Assembly (NCBI GenBank): GCA_958405565.1
Contig: CATYEN010000061.1
Location: forward strand, 1-12,749
From: an uncultured Collinsella sp.
GTDB lineage: Bacteria > Actinomycetota > Coriobacteriia > Coriobacteriales > Coriobacteriaceae
Direction: 5' to 3'
DNA length: 12,749 nucleotides
In this document: in pieces, positions 1-8,167 of the stretch
Layout of the letters: each line of letters starts with the position of its first letter
Position numbering within the stretch: the stretch's first letter is position 1
Made by a program: the position numbers and the translations under genes
Notes under the pieces: model-generated
Told to the model about the DNA's origin: nothing
The model's input: the letters and a program-made list of their open reading frames with translations, nothing else
Databases searched by the model: none

Positions 1-5
1 AAGGG

Positions 6-31
6 AAGAGGCGGGGCATGCCCCGCCTCTT
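6..31. repeat. 26-bp perfect palindrome
   Basis: Each half is 13 nt (AAGAGGCGGGGCA followed by its exact reverse complement), so a transcript would fold into a very GC-rich hairpin with a tiny loop. It lies 30 bp before a clear terminator, in what looks like the 3' untranslated region of a gene left of the window. It is followed by only two T residues, so it could be a processing or secondary termination hairpin rather than a full intrinsic terminator. No coding sequence is convincing in this stretch. Confidence 0.6.
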
Positions 32-60
32 ACACCACATCTCTGCGCGCTACCTCCCTT

Positions 61-95
61 GGGGCCCCGGATCTCGCCATCCGGGCCCCTTTTTT
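61..95 (+). terminator. intrinsic terminator of the upstream transcription unit
   Basis: The stem GGGGCCCCGGAT pairs with ATCCGGGCCCC (one bulged base), with a short CTCGCC loop, and is followed by a run of six T. There is no matching A-run on the left, so it works for plus-strand transcription. The gene it ends is outside the window. Confidence 0.8.
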
Positions 96-113
96 GTGTC
101 GCCGCGGGACCTG

Positions 114-321
114 GTGGGCAAAAATGCCAAAAATGAGTACTGTCACTATTTTAGTAACAGCGAAATGAGGCTCAAAACGGGTCTGGGGAGCGTTGCGAGC
201 GTGATTTTGGGATGTCTGCCGCTGGATTCGGAGTCCAAAAATGCGATTTATGGGGCTGACGGATCGAAAACCGCTGCTACTAATCTGGTAACAGTACTCA
301 TATTTGCCCTTTTTTGCCCAC
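114..321. mobile_element. 208-bp MITE-like element with ~49-bp terminal inverted repeats
   Basis: The left end (114-162) and the right end (272-321) are imperfect inverted repeats over about 49-50 bp. Both begin GTGGGCAAAAA and contain ATGAGTACTGT and TTAGTARCAGCG when read inward. Each end also has its own small internal dyad: left CTGTCACTA-TTT-TAGTAACAG, and a weaker version on the right. The interior (163-271) has no convincing gene and contains the motif GGCTCAAAACGGG (169-181), also found in repeats upstream of dnaK. The ORF crossing the element has no recognisable protein features. The structure fits a non-autonomous, transposase-less element; mobility is inferred only from its shape. 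Confidence 0.6.
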
Positions 322-362
322 GGCCCTCAAACTGGGGCATCAAACAGGGGGTCAAATTATTA

Positions 363-386
363 GAAAGAGGCCATTTCGGCTCTTTT
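363..386 (+). terminator. weak terminator-like hairpin
   Basis: AAAGAG-G-CC pairs with GG-CTCTTT around a short ATTTC loop, with flanking A and T tracts on the two sides. It could be a weak bidirectional terminator separating the upstream repeat region from the nadA promoter. One bulged base and a short T tract make this tentative. Confidence 0.35.
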
Positions 387-441
387 CAGCTTGCCAAGCC
401 TAAAATGGGTCGCCCCGAAATTGAATCTTTATTACAACTTT

Positions 442-485
442 ACACCTAGGTTTACAGCTGTCTTGTCAGCTGTAAACCTAGGTGT
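442..485. promoter_or_regulatory. probable NiaR operator: perfect 19-bp inverted repeat
   Basis: ACACCTAGGTTTACAGCTG (442-460) is repeated as its exact reverse complement at 467-485, separated by TCTTGT. Each arm contains smaller dyads, ACCTAGGT and (T/A)CAGCTGT. The ACA-NN-TGT core (454-461) resembles my recollection of described NiaR sites, but I could not compare it with a motif model. The repeat overlaps the predicted -35 box and the whole spacer of the nadA promoter, the position expected for a repressor. The last gene of the same operon encodes a 3H-domain NiaR protein, so autoregulation by niacin or NAD status is the straightforward inference. As RNA the same repeat would also form a long hairpin, but it lies upstream of the predicted transcript start. 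Confidence 0.75.
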
Positions 486-491
486 CATACT
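463..491 (+). promoter_or_regulatory. predicted sigma-A promoter of nadA-nadB-nadC-niaR
   Basis: A TTGTCA -35 box (463-468) is followed after exactly 17 bp by CATACT (486-491) as a -10 box. The -35 starts in the spacer of the inverted repeat and the right arm fills the -35 to -10 gap, so a protein on the repeat would occlude RNA polymerase. The predicted start near 498 gives a leader of about 30 nt before the nadA ATG. Confidence 0.6.
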
Positions 492-526
492 AAAGCCCCA
501 AGATTCGCCAAAAGAGAGGGGCCTTG

Positions 527-1552
527 ATGGCACAGAGCGCGAACATGGATGCATCGGAGCTTGCACGCGATATTGCGGCCGGCCTGGCATCGGCAACGAC
601 GGCAACGGAGCGCGCGGCATTAGTGCCCGCAGAGCTCGTCGAGGCCATTCAGCAACTAAAGACCCAACGCGACGCGGTGATCCTGGCACATTACTACGTG
701 GCGCCCGAGGTCCAGGCAGTGGCCGATTATGTCGGCGACAGCTTCTACCTGGCAAAGCTCGCCAAGAGCCTGCCGCAGCAGACCATCGTGTTGTGCGGCG
801 TGGAGTTTATGGGCGAGAGCGCCAAGCTGCTCAATCCCACCAAGACCGTGCTGCTGCCCGAGCCGGGCGCGGATTGCCCCATGGCGCACATGGTCAAGCG
901 CGAGACGGTCGACGCCGCACGCGCCGAGTACGGCGATGACCTTGCCGTGGTGTGCTACGTCAACTCGACGGTCGAGATCAAAAGCTGGAGTGACGTGTGC
1001 GTCACCAGCTCCAACGCCGTCAAGATCGTGTCCGAGCTGCCGCAGCAGCATATCCTGTTCATTCCCGACCAAAACCTGGGCCGCTTTGTTGCCGAGCAGG
1101 TGCCGCAAAAGCACGTCATCCTCAACAACGGCTACTGCCCGCGTCACCACATCATCACCGTCGAGCAGATCGTTGACGCGCAGGAGGCGCACCCCAATGC
1201 GCTCGTGCTGGCGCACCCCGAGTGCAAGGCCGATGTTCTTGCCGAGGCCGACTACATCGGCTCTACCGCCGGCATCATCAAGTACGCCGAGGAATCGGAC
1301 GCGAGCGAGTTCATTATCGTGACGGTCCGCGGCGTGCTCTACGAGCTTGAGCGCCGCTGCCAAGGCACCGGCAAGAAGTTCTACTTCCCCGCGGTGCAGC
1401 CCACCTGCGTCAACATGGATCTCATCACGCTCGAAAAGCTCGTGCGCTGCCTAGAGACGGGCGAGGGCGAGGTGCAGATCGGCGTGTCGGACGAGGCCGC
1501 CGACCAGGCCAAGCTCACGCTCGACCGCATGCTCGAGTACGCAGCGCGCTAA
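527..1552 (+). CDS. nadA: quinolinate synthase NadA
   Basis: NadA condenses iminoaspartate (from NadB) with dihydroxyacetone phosphate to give quinolinate, using a [4Fe-4S] cluster in the cytoplasm. The 341-residue product has the family landmarks ILAHYYVAPEVQAVADYVGD (52-71), VLCGVEFMGESAK (88-100), LAHPEC (228-233) and PTCVNMD (292-298). Cys90, Cys233 and Cys294 are the expected cluster ligands by family alignment. The ATG at 527 was chosen because GAGAGGGG lies 6 nt upstream; a TTG directly before it would be too close to that site. It is the first gene of the operon, and nadB follows after 56 bp. Length and motifs are normal for the longer, Bacillus-type NadA. Identification is secure. 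Confidence 0.97.
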   Translation: MAQSANMDASELARDIAAGLASATTATERAALVPAELVEAIQQLKTQRDAVILAHYYVAPEVQAVADYVGDSFYLAKLAKSLPQQTIVLCGVEFMGESAKLLNPTKTVLLPEPGADCPMAHMVKRETVDAARAEYGDDLAVVCYVNSTVEIKSWSDVCVTSSNAVKIVSELPQQHILFIPDQNLGRFVAEQVPQKHVILNNGYCPRHHIITVEQIVDAQEAHPNALVLAHPECKADVLAEADYIGSTAGIIKYAEESDASEFIIVTVRGVLYELERRCQGTGKKFYFPAVQPTCVNMDLITLEKLVRCLETGEGEVQIGVSDEAADQAKLTLDRMLEYAAR

Positions 1553-1608
1553 AACAATGTGACATGAGGGACCACCCCTTATGCCACATTACAAGGGAGA
1601 GGATTCCT

Positions 1609-2985
1609 GTGGAAACCAAGCAATACCCCGACATGGAGTGCGACGTCGTCATTGCCGGCTGCGGCGTGGCGGGCCTGTACGCGGCCCTCAATCTGCCGAC
1701 GAGCACGCGCGTGATCATGCTCTCCAAGGGCGCCGTCGACGAGTGCGATTCCATGCTCGCGCAGGGCGGCATCTGCGTGCTGCCCGAAGGGTCGGACTAC
1801 GACGCCTTCTTTGAGGACACCATGCACGCCGGCCACTACGAGAACCGCCGCGAGAGCGTCGACATCATGATTCGCTCGAGCCGCTCGGTCATCAACGACC
1901 TGCTGGCGATGGGCGTGGACTTTGAGCGCAAGGCCGACGGCAGCCTCGACTTTACCCGCGAGGGCGCGCACAGCCGCCCGCGCATCGCCTTCCATGCCGA
2001 TATTACGGGCAAGGAGATCACGACCAAGCTGCTCCAGGCCGTCCGCAAGCTGGACAACGTGCAGATTCTTGAGCACGTGGCCATGACCGATATCCTGACC
2101 GACGAGCGCGACGGCGCCACGGTTTGCACCGGTGTCGTCGCCGTGCCCGTGGACGAGGACGACTCGGTCCGTCCCGCCGACGAGCTGGCAAATGCCGCCG
2201 AGGGCGTGCACGCCGGCGAGCCGTTTAAGATCCATGCCCGCCATACGCTGTGGGCGACGGGCGGCATCGGTGGTGTGTACGACCACTCGACCAACTACCC
2301 GCAGCTCACCGGCGACGCCTGCTATATTGCCCAGGAGCATGGCATTACGATGGAGCATCTGGACTACGTGCAGATTCACCCCACGGGCCTGTTCTCACCG
2401 CAGCCGGGCCGCACGTTCCTGATCAGCGAGAGCTGTCGCGGCGAGGGCGCGATTCTGCTCAACGCCGCCGGCGAGCGCTTTACCGACGAGCTGCAGCCGC
2501 GCGACGTGGTCGCCGCCGCCATCCGCGAGCAAATGAAGCAGGACGGCACCGAGCACGAGTGGCTGAGCTTTGCTCCCGTCGAGCGCGACGTGGTGACCGG
2601 ACACTTTGCCAACATCCGCGCACGCTGCCTGGAGGACGGCCGTGACATCTTGGACGAGCCCATCCCCGTCACGCCCACGCAGCACTACTTTATGGGCGGC
2701 GTGTGGGTCGACAAGGACGGCCGCACTTCGATGCCCGAGCTCTACGCCGCGGGCGAGACGGCTTGCAACGGCGTACACGGTAAGAACCGCCTGGCTTCCA
2801 ACAGCCTGCTCGAGGCGCTGGTCTGGGGTCGCCGCGCTGCCTGGTATATGCGTACCGGCGAGTCGCTGGCCGTGGAGCAGGCCGGCGAGCCCGCGCTCGA
2901 CGGACGTCACCGCGCCCTGAGCGCCGATACCCTTGCAATCGATGATTTGGCCCGTGCCGCCGGCACGCAGGCCGTGGAGGAGTAG
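1609..2985 (+). CDS. nadB: L-aspartate oxidase NadB (short form)
   Basis: NadB is the FAD enzyme that oxidises L-aspartate to iminoaspartate, the substrate passed to NadA. The 458-residue product starts with the dinucleotide-binding motif GCGVAG (17-22), followed by AQGGIC (51-56), QIHPTG (255-260), SCRGEGA, QPRDVV, QHYFMGG and HGKNRLASNS (390-399). By alignment from memory, His257, Arg298, His359 and Arg394 correspond to the E. coli catalytic set His244, Arg290, His351 and Arg386. GTG at 1609 is preferred because AAGGGAGAGGA sits just upstream; the ATG at 1564 lacks a ribosome site. The protein ends about 55 residues after the NRLASNS motif, so the C-terminal helical domain of the ~530-540-residue enzymes is missing. 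The FRD/SDH flavoprotein family is related, but NadB fits the context best. Confidence 0.94.
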   Translation: METKQYPDMECDVVIAGCGVAGLYAALNLPTSTRVIMLSKGAVDECDSMLAQGGICVLPEGSDYDAFFEDTMHAGHYENRRESVDIMIRSSRSVINDLLAMGVDFERKADGSLDFTREGAHSRPRIAFHADITGKEITTKLLQAVRKLDNVQILEHVAMTDILTDERDGATVCTGVVAVPVDEDDSVRPADELANAAEGVHAGEPFKIHARHTLWATGGIGGVYDHSTNYPQLTGDACYIAQEHGITMEHLDYVQIHPTGLFSPQPGRTFLISESCRGEGAILLNAAGERFTDELQPRDVVAAAIREQMKQDGTEHEWLSFAPVERDVVTGHFANIRARCLEDGRDILDEPIPVTPTQHYFMGGVWVDKDGRTSMPELYAAGETACNGVHGKNRLASNSLLEALVWGRRAAWYMRTGESLAVEQAGEPALDGRHRALSADTLAIDDLARAAGTQAVEE

Positions 2986-2988
2986 ACC

Positions 2989-3849
2989 ATGAATCCCATT
3001 ACCATGAAGCTCGTCGTCGATGATCTGATTTTGCAGGCCCTGCGCGAGGACATCACGTTTGAGGACGTGAGCACGGCGAGCGTGTGCCCCACGGCGCGTC
3101 CCGCCACCGTTGAGCTCATCGCCAAAGCCGACGGCATCATCGCCGGTCTGGATGTGTTCGCCCGCACCTTCGAGCTACTGGATTCGCAGAGCTCGGTGCT
3201 GTTTGATGTCGCGGACGGCGACGAGGTGCACGCCGGCGACCATGTGGGCCAGGTGCGCGGCGACGCGCGCGTGCTGCTTTCGGGCGAGCGCGTGGCGCTC
3301 AACTACCTGCAGCGCATGAGCGGTATCGCCACCTATACGCATCAGATGGCCGCGGCGCTCGAAGACACCAAGACCGTGCTCGTCGACACGCGCAAGACCA
3401 CGCCAGGCATGCGTGTCTTCGAGAAGGCCGCAGTCGAGATCGGCGGCGGCGGCAACCACCGCTACAACCTGTCGACCGCTGTCATGCTCAAGGACAACCA
3501 TATCGACGCCGCCGGCGGCGTGGCACGTGCGATCGAGATGGCGCGCGCCCATGCGTCGTTTACCACGACGGTCGAGATCGAGTGCGAGAACTTGGACATG
3601 GTACGCGAGGCTGTTGAGGCCGGCGCCGACATCATCATGTTCGACAACATGACCCACGACGATATGGCCGCCGCCATCGAGCTTATCGACGGTCGCGCCA
3701 AGACCGAGTGCTCGGGCAACGTGGACGCCGGCAACATTCGCGCCCTGGCCGACCTGGGCGTCGATTTTATTAGCTCGGGCGCCCTGACGCACTCCGCGCC
3801 GATTCTCGACCTCTCGCTTAAGCACCTGCGTCTGCTGGACGGTAAATAA
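2989..3849 (+). CDS. nadC: nicotinate-nucleotide pyrophosphorylase (carboxylating), NadC
   Basis: NadC (quinolinate phosphoribosyltransferase) converts quinolinate and PRPP to nicotinate mononucleotide, CO2 and pyrophosphate, completing the de novo branch into NAD synthesis. The 286-residue product is full length. It contains SGERVALNYLQRMSGIAT (98-115), DTRKTTPG (133-140), GGGGNHR (152-158), LKDNH (167-171) and the barrel segments DIIMFDN and SSGALTHSAP typical of the family. The ATG lies 3 bp after the nadB stop, and GGAGGAG at the end of nadB acts as its ribosome site, implying translational coupling. A second in-frame ATG at 3004 is possible but has no better site. Its stop overlaps the niaR start by one base. 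Confidence 0.97.
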   Translation: MNPITMKLVVDDLILQALREDITFEDVSTASVCPTARPATVELIAKADGIIAGLDVFARTFELLDSQSSVLFDVADGDEVHAGDHVGQVRGDARVLLSGERVALNYLQRMSGIATYTHQMAAALEDTKTVLVDTRKTTPGMRVFEKAAVEIGGGGNHRYNLSTAVMLKDNHIDAAGGVARAIEMARAHASFTTTVEIECENLDMVREAVEAGADIIMFDNMTHDDMAAAIELIDGRAKTECSGNVDAGNIRALADLGVDFISSGALTHSAPILDLSLKHLRLLDGK

Positions 3850-4394
3850 TGAACGCCCGCGAGCGTCGCCGTGCCATCATGGCCGTGCTCGAGGGGGCTA
3901 AAGATCCCGTTTCGGGCAGCGCACTTGCCCGCGAGGTGGGCGTGAGCCGTCAGGTCGTGGTGCAAGACATTGCCTTGCTGCGCGCCGACGGGCACGATAT
4001 CGTCGCTACCAACCGCGGCTACGTGCTGCAGGAAGCCGAGAGCAGCCCGGCTGTGCCCACGCGCTTGGTCAAGGTGCGCCACAGCGTGGAGCAGGCGGGC
4101 GACGAGCTCACGAGCATCGTCGATGCGGGCGGCGCCGTGCTCAACGTGATCGTCAACCATCGCGTGTACGGCAAGATCACGGCCGACCTGGACATTCGCA
4201 ACCGCCGCGATATCGAGCGCTACCTGCACGACATCGCCAGCGGCAAGAGCTTTCCGTTGCTGACGGTGACCAGCGGCTATCACTTCCACCGCATCGCGGC
4301 AGAAGACGAGCAGACCCTCGACGAGATCGAGGCACTGCTCAAGGAGAAGGGCTATCTAGCCGAGATCATGCCCTACGAGGATGATTTGTCTTAG
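3849..4394 (+). CDS. niaR: NiaR family repressor (HTH + 3H domain)
   Basis: NiaR represses niacin uptake and de novo NAD genes in response to nicotinic acid. The 181-residue product has an N-terminal winged helix-turn-helix (about 5-60; VSGSALAREVGVSRQVVVQD is the HTH) and a C-terminal 3H domain (about 72-172). His78, Glu86, His145 and His147 have the same spacing as the metal-site residues I recall for Thermotoga TM1602, and His104 (NHRVYG) is also conserved. The start ATG overlaps the nadC stop (TAATG), so it is translated by coupling; no strong ribosome site is present. As the last gene of nadABC it should control its own operon through the inverted repeat at 442-485. Confidence 0.93.
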   Translation: MNARERRRAIMAVLEGAKDPVSGSALAREVGVSRQVVVQDIALLRADGHDIVATNRGYVLQEAESSPAVPTRLVKVRHSVEQAGDELTSIVDAGGAVLNVIVNHRVYGKITADLDIRNRRDIERYLHDIASGKSFPLLTVTSGYHFHRIAAEDEQTLDEIEALLKEKGYLAEIMPYEDDLS

Positions 4395-4404
4395 CCGACG
4401 CTGC

Positions 4405-4502
4405 AAACGCCCCTAAGCGGCAATCTGACGTTCAATCGTCGGTCGCGTACCAGAGTACGCTTCCCTCCTCTTTCACGTCACCTTGCTCGCTTATGGGCGT
4501 TT
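4405..4502 (-). repeat. long structured hairpin repeat, copy 1
   Basis: Arms 4405-4431 and 4475-4502 are imperfectly complementary (AAACGCCC with GGGCGTTT at the ends, GACGT with ACGTC inside). At the tip GCGTAC pairs with GTACGC around CAGA (4445-4460). Read on the minus strand, the 45-nt core (4431-4475) matches 9281-9326 at 40 of 46 aligned positions, while the outer arms are unrelated in sequence. The strand given is the one aligning with the plus-strand copy 2. It lies between the niaR stop and a bidirectional terminator, so on the plus strand it would be the operon's 3' untranslated region. No protein is encoded. It may be an RNA motif or a hairpin-type mobile repeat. Confidence 0.7.
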
Positions 4503-4555
4503 TCGCTGACTTATGCTCAAGCTGCGGCGTTGCTATAGTGGCTGCCCGTGTAAAC

Positions 4556-4594
4556 AAAAGGAGGCCTCCGCGGCGATGCGGAGGCCTCCTTTTT
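4556..4594. terminator. bidirectional terminator between niaR and ferredoxin gene
   Basis: A perfect 12-bp stem (GGAGGCCTCCGC, 4560-4571, with 4578-4589) with a GGCGAT loop has four A on its left and five T on its right. It can therefore end both the plus-strand nad operon and the minus-strand ferredoxin transcript, which converge here. Confidence 0.9.
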
Positions 4595-4633
4595 GTGCAC
4601 GGTGTACTTTTGAGTGTGCAAGTGGGGGAGTTG

Positions 4634-4819
4634 TTACTCCTCGACGATCTCGGTGATCGCGCCAGCGGGGCAAGCGTCCTGGCAAGCGCCACAGGCGACG
4701 CAGGAGTCCTCGTCAGCGACGGTAGCGACGTCCTGGAGCTCCAGAACGCCAGCGGGGCAGGAGTCGACGCAGACGCCACAAGCGATGCACTCGTCGGCAT
4801 CAATTACGGGATGAGCCAT
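4634..4819 (-). CDS. small 2[4Fe-4S] ferredoxin
   Basis: This 61-residue acidic protein carries two complete cluster motifs of the form CxxCxxCxxxCP: Cys11, 14, 17 and 21, and Cys40, 43, 46 and 50. It is a bacterial-type two-cluster ferredoxin, a soluble low-potential electron carrier in anaerobes for enzymes such as pyruvate:ferredoxin oxidoreductase or hydrogenase; its partner cannot be told from the sequence. The ATG at 4819 (complement) is preceded by AGAGAGGAAA at good spacing. An in-frame ATG further upstream would add 22 residues unlike a ferredoxin and is rejected. The gene is monocistronic, facing away from dnaK and converging on niaR. NadA needs an Fe-S cluster and electrons, but a functional link would be speculation. 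Confidence 0.95.
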   Translation of the reverse strand: MAHPVIDADECIACGVCVDSCPAGVLELQDVATVADEDSCVACGACQDACPAGAITEIVEE

Positions 4820-4880
4820 GGTAGTTTCCTCTCTGTTGACCGACGCTACAGGCGATGTGCGTCGGTTTGATTCGGGCAAA

Positions 4881-4908
4881 AACATACCACGGCAGCGACC
4901 GTTTGCAA
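4881..4908 (-). promoter_or_regulatory. possible ferredoxin gene promoter
   Basis: On the minus strand TTGCAA (4903-4908) is followed after 16 bp by TATGTT (4881-4886), reasonable -35 and -10 boxes. The predicted transcript would have a leader of about 55 nt. No operator-like dyad is seen beside it. Confidence 0.4.
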
Positions 4909-5043
4909 TACCCTCTGACCGGCATCTTCATACCGTTCGCCGAGTATGCCACGGCTTACTAAAAAACACGCAGGTTGGGCCGTTGAGCTGCGCAAATGTT
5001 AGCTAAAGGTGACTTGAAATTAAGAGCGATTGAGCACGGGCGC

Positions 5044-5144
5044 GGAAAGCGCATCCCGGAATCGGCGCTCAAAACGGGATGCATTTTCCGGTTGAGCCTT
5101 CAAGAGGAAACTGCGGCCTAGAATCGGCGCTCAAAACGGGACGC
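5044..5144. repeat. tandem pair of 24-bp repeats, the first inside a hairpin
   Basis: GAATCGGCGCTCAAAACGGG followed by AYGC occurs at 5059-5082 and 5121-5144 with one mismatch, spaced 62 bp. The first copy is flanked by an inverted repeat, 5044-5058 against 5075-5089 (GGAAAGCGCATCCCG with CGGGATGCATTTTCC, two mismatches), leaving the conserved segment as loop. The second copy keeps a degenerate left arm. The GGCTCAAAACGGG part also occurs at 169-181, and a variant at 9882-9894. This looks like a REP-type dispersed repeat upstream of the dnaK control region. The surrounding stretch 4910-5425 has no credible gene. Confidence 0.6.
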
Positions 5145-5210
5145 GCTTTCCCCGGGGCTGCCCCAAGGCCGCCCTGCGCGGCTCCAGATCCAAGCCTCAG
5201 TCAACTCTAC

Positions 5211-5298
5211 ATAGATCTCAATAGATCTGCCGAGAATTCAAACAGTGCATATACCTGCGCATTTGAGAACCTAAACTCTCAGAGATAAGAAATCTTAT
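5211..5298. promoter_or_regulatory. cluster of short dyads upstream of dnaK, possible HspR or other operator
   Basis: Three items sit in this AT-rich stretch. ATAGATCT occurs twice, exactly 10 bp apart (5211-5218, 5221-5228), i.e. on the same helix face. TGAGA-N8-TCTCA (5264-5281) vaguely resembles the HspR-associated HAIR consensus CTTGAGT-N7-ACTCAAG but lacks several consensus bases. ATAAG-AAAT-CTTAT (5285-5298) is a perfect short dyad just before a TTGACT box. No canonical HAIR or CIRCE element is visible, so the actual HspR site is uncertain. Confidence 0.35.
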
Positions 5299-5303
5299 AT
5301 GAA

Positions 5304-5324
5304 TTGACTTAGATTTTGTATATT
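5304..5324 (+). promoter_or_regulatory. promoter-like boxes upstream of dnaK (pair unresolved)
   Basis: TTGACT (5304-5309) is a good -35 box and TATATT (5319-5324) a good -10 box, but only 9 bp separate them, so they cannot form one promoter. No consensus -10 lies 16-18 bp after TTGACT. The drop in GC here compared with the coding regions makes this the most likely promoter zone of the dnaK operon, with a leader of about 100 nt. Confidence 0.35.
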
Positions 5325-5368
5325 CCGGCCCATAAGGGGATACACTACATCCTGAAAGACAAGCCGAA

Positions 5369-5398
5369 GCGCCGTGCGACAGACCGTCGAGGCGGCGC
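5369..5398 (+). promoter_or_regulatory. GC-rich hairpin in the dnaK leader
   Basis: GCGCCG pairs with CGGCGC, and inside it CGAC pairs with GTCG around an AGACC loop. It would form in the dnaK mRNA leader about 27 nt before the start codon, leaving the ribosome site (GAGAGAGGGAA) free. There is no T tract, so it is not a terminator; a stabilising or temperature-responsive role is only a guess. Confidence 0.4.
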
Positions 5399-5425
5399 GA
5401 ACGCACAAGAGAGAGGGAATTTCTA

Positions 5426-7318
<1,893 letters not shown>

Positions 7319-7320
7319 TC

Positions 7321-8163
7321 ATGTCCGCCCGTAAAGCTCGCACGGAGGCGGCCGCCGCTGGCGCCGCCCCCGTTGACTCTGAGGAGAAGGACGTGAAGAT
7401 TCCCGTAGAGGCCGTCGACGATACCGAGGCCAACGAGGCCCCGGCCGCCGAGGCTGTCGAGAACCAGGTAGAGGATTCCAACAAGGAGGCGACGATGACC
7501 GAGGACGAGATGGTGGAAGCCGCTATCCGCGCCGGTGAGGAAGCCGCCGACAACGACTTTAAGCTCAAGTTCGAGCAGGCCCAAAAGGAGCTTGCCGACG
7601 TGCGCAATGAGCTCGATGCTGCGGCAGAGGCTCAGAAGGCCGCCGAGGACAAGGCAAAGGACGCTACCGAGCGCACCGCCCGTCTGCAGGCCGACTGGGA
7701 GAACTTCCGTCGCCGCACCGCCAACGAGCGCATCGCCGAGCGCGAGCGCGCGACCGAGAAGCTTGTCACCGCGCTGTTGCCGGTGATCGACGATATCGAG
7801 CGCGCGATCGACCATGCCCGCAGCCAAGAGCTTTCCGACGACTTTAAGCAGTTCGTCGATGGCGTTGACGCGGTACATGCCAAGCTGCTCGATGTGTTTG
7901 CGCACGAGGGCGTTGAGCCTATCGACCCCAAGGGCGAGGCGTTCGATCCGCTCGAGCACCAGGCTGTGGGTCGCGTCGAGGACGCATCGCAGTACGACGA
8001 GACCGTCAACGATGTGTACCAGAAGGGCTACCGCATGGCGGATCGCATCCTGCGTTCCGCGATGGTGACGGTGACCTACGGTGGCGAGAAGCGCCCCGCA
8101 CCGGAGCCCGAAGCGGCGCCCGAGGATGCTACGGCCGATACGGCCGAGAGCACCGAGGAGTAA
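7321..8163 (+). CDS. grpE: nucleotide exchange factor GrpE (start uncertain)
   Basis: GrpE releases ADP from DnaK. Read from ATG 7321 the product has 280 residues: a long acidic, alanine- and glutamate-rich N-terminus (1-80), a coiled-coil stretch (about 80-125), and the conserved core ENFRRRTANERIAERERATE (127-146), LLPVIDDIERAI (152-163), FDPLEHQAVG (208-217) and GYRMADRILRSAMVTV (236-251). A low-complexity acidic tail follows. GrpE proteins are usually near 200 residues. An in-frame ATG at 7495 (residue 59) has an ideal AAGGAGG site 5 nt upstream and would give 222 residues, whereas ATG 7321 has only a weak CGAGG but is tightly coupled to dnaK. I keep the longer frame because its codon use looks coding. 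Confidence 0.95.
   Translation: MSARKARTEAAAAGAAPVDSEEKDVKIPVEAVDDTEANEAPAAEAVENQVEDSNKEATMTEDEMVEAAIRAGEEAADNDFKLKFEQAQKELADVRNELDAAAEAQKAAEDKAKDATERTARLQADWENFRRRTANERIAERERATEKLVTALLPVIDDIERAIDHARSQELSDDFKQFVDGVDAVHAKLLDVFAHEGVEPIDPKGEAFDPLEHQAVGRVEDASQYDETVNDVYQKGYRMADRILRSAMVTVTYGGEKRPAPEPEAAPEDATADTAESTEE
7483..7497 (+). promoter_or_regulatory. consensus ribosome site and ATG inside grpE
   Basis: AAGGAGG (7483-7489) stands 5 nt before an in-frame ATG (7495-7497) at codon 59 of the long grpE frame. It is the strongest Shine-Dalgarno in the cluster. It may be the true grpE start or a second start producing a short isoform. The site coincides with Lys-Glu codons, so chance is possible. 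Confidence 0.45.
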
Positions 8164-8167
8164 TTGA

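Noticed and set aside
18..449. 143-codon plus-strand frame at the left edge
   Set aside because: It crosses a terminator, the whole inverted-repeat element and part of the operator region, with mixed codon use; not a credible gene.
1564..1608. Upstream ATG start for nadB
   Set aside because: It has no ribosome site, while GTG 1609 has a strong one and gives the usual NadB N-terminus just before the FAD motif.
2905..2989. Frameshift explaining the short NadB
   Set aside because: No continuation of the helical domain was recognised in the other two frames, and nadC begins immediately with its own ribosome site.
4533..4560. TATAGT box and AAAAGGAGG as a promoter plus ribosome site for a small gene
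   Set aside because: No good -35 box and no start codon with an open frame follow; AAAAGGAGG is the left arm of the bidirectional terminator.
4910..5300. CRISPR-like array from the 24-bp repeats before dnaK
   Set aside because: Only two units with a 38-bp gap, no cas genes, and hairpin flanks typical of a REP repeat.
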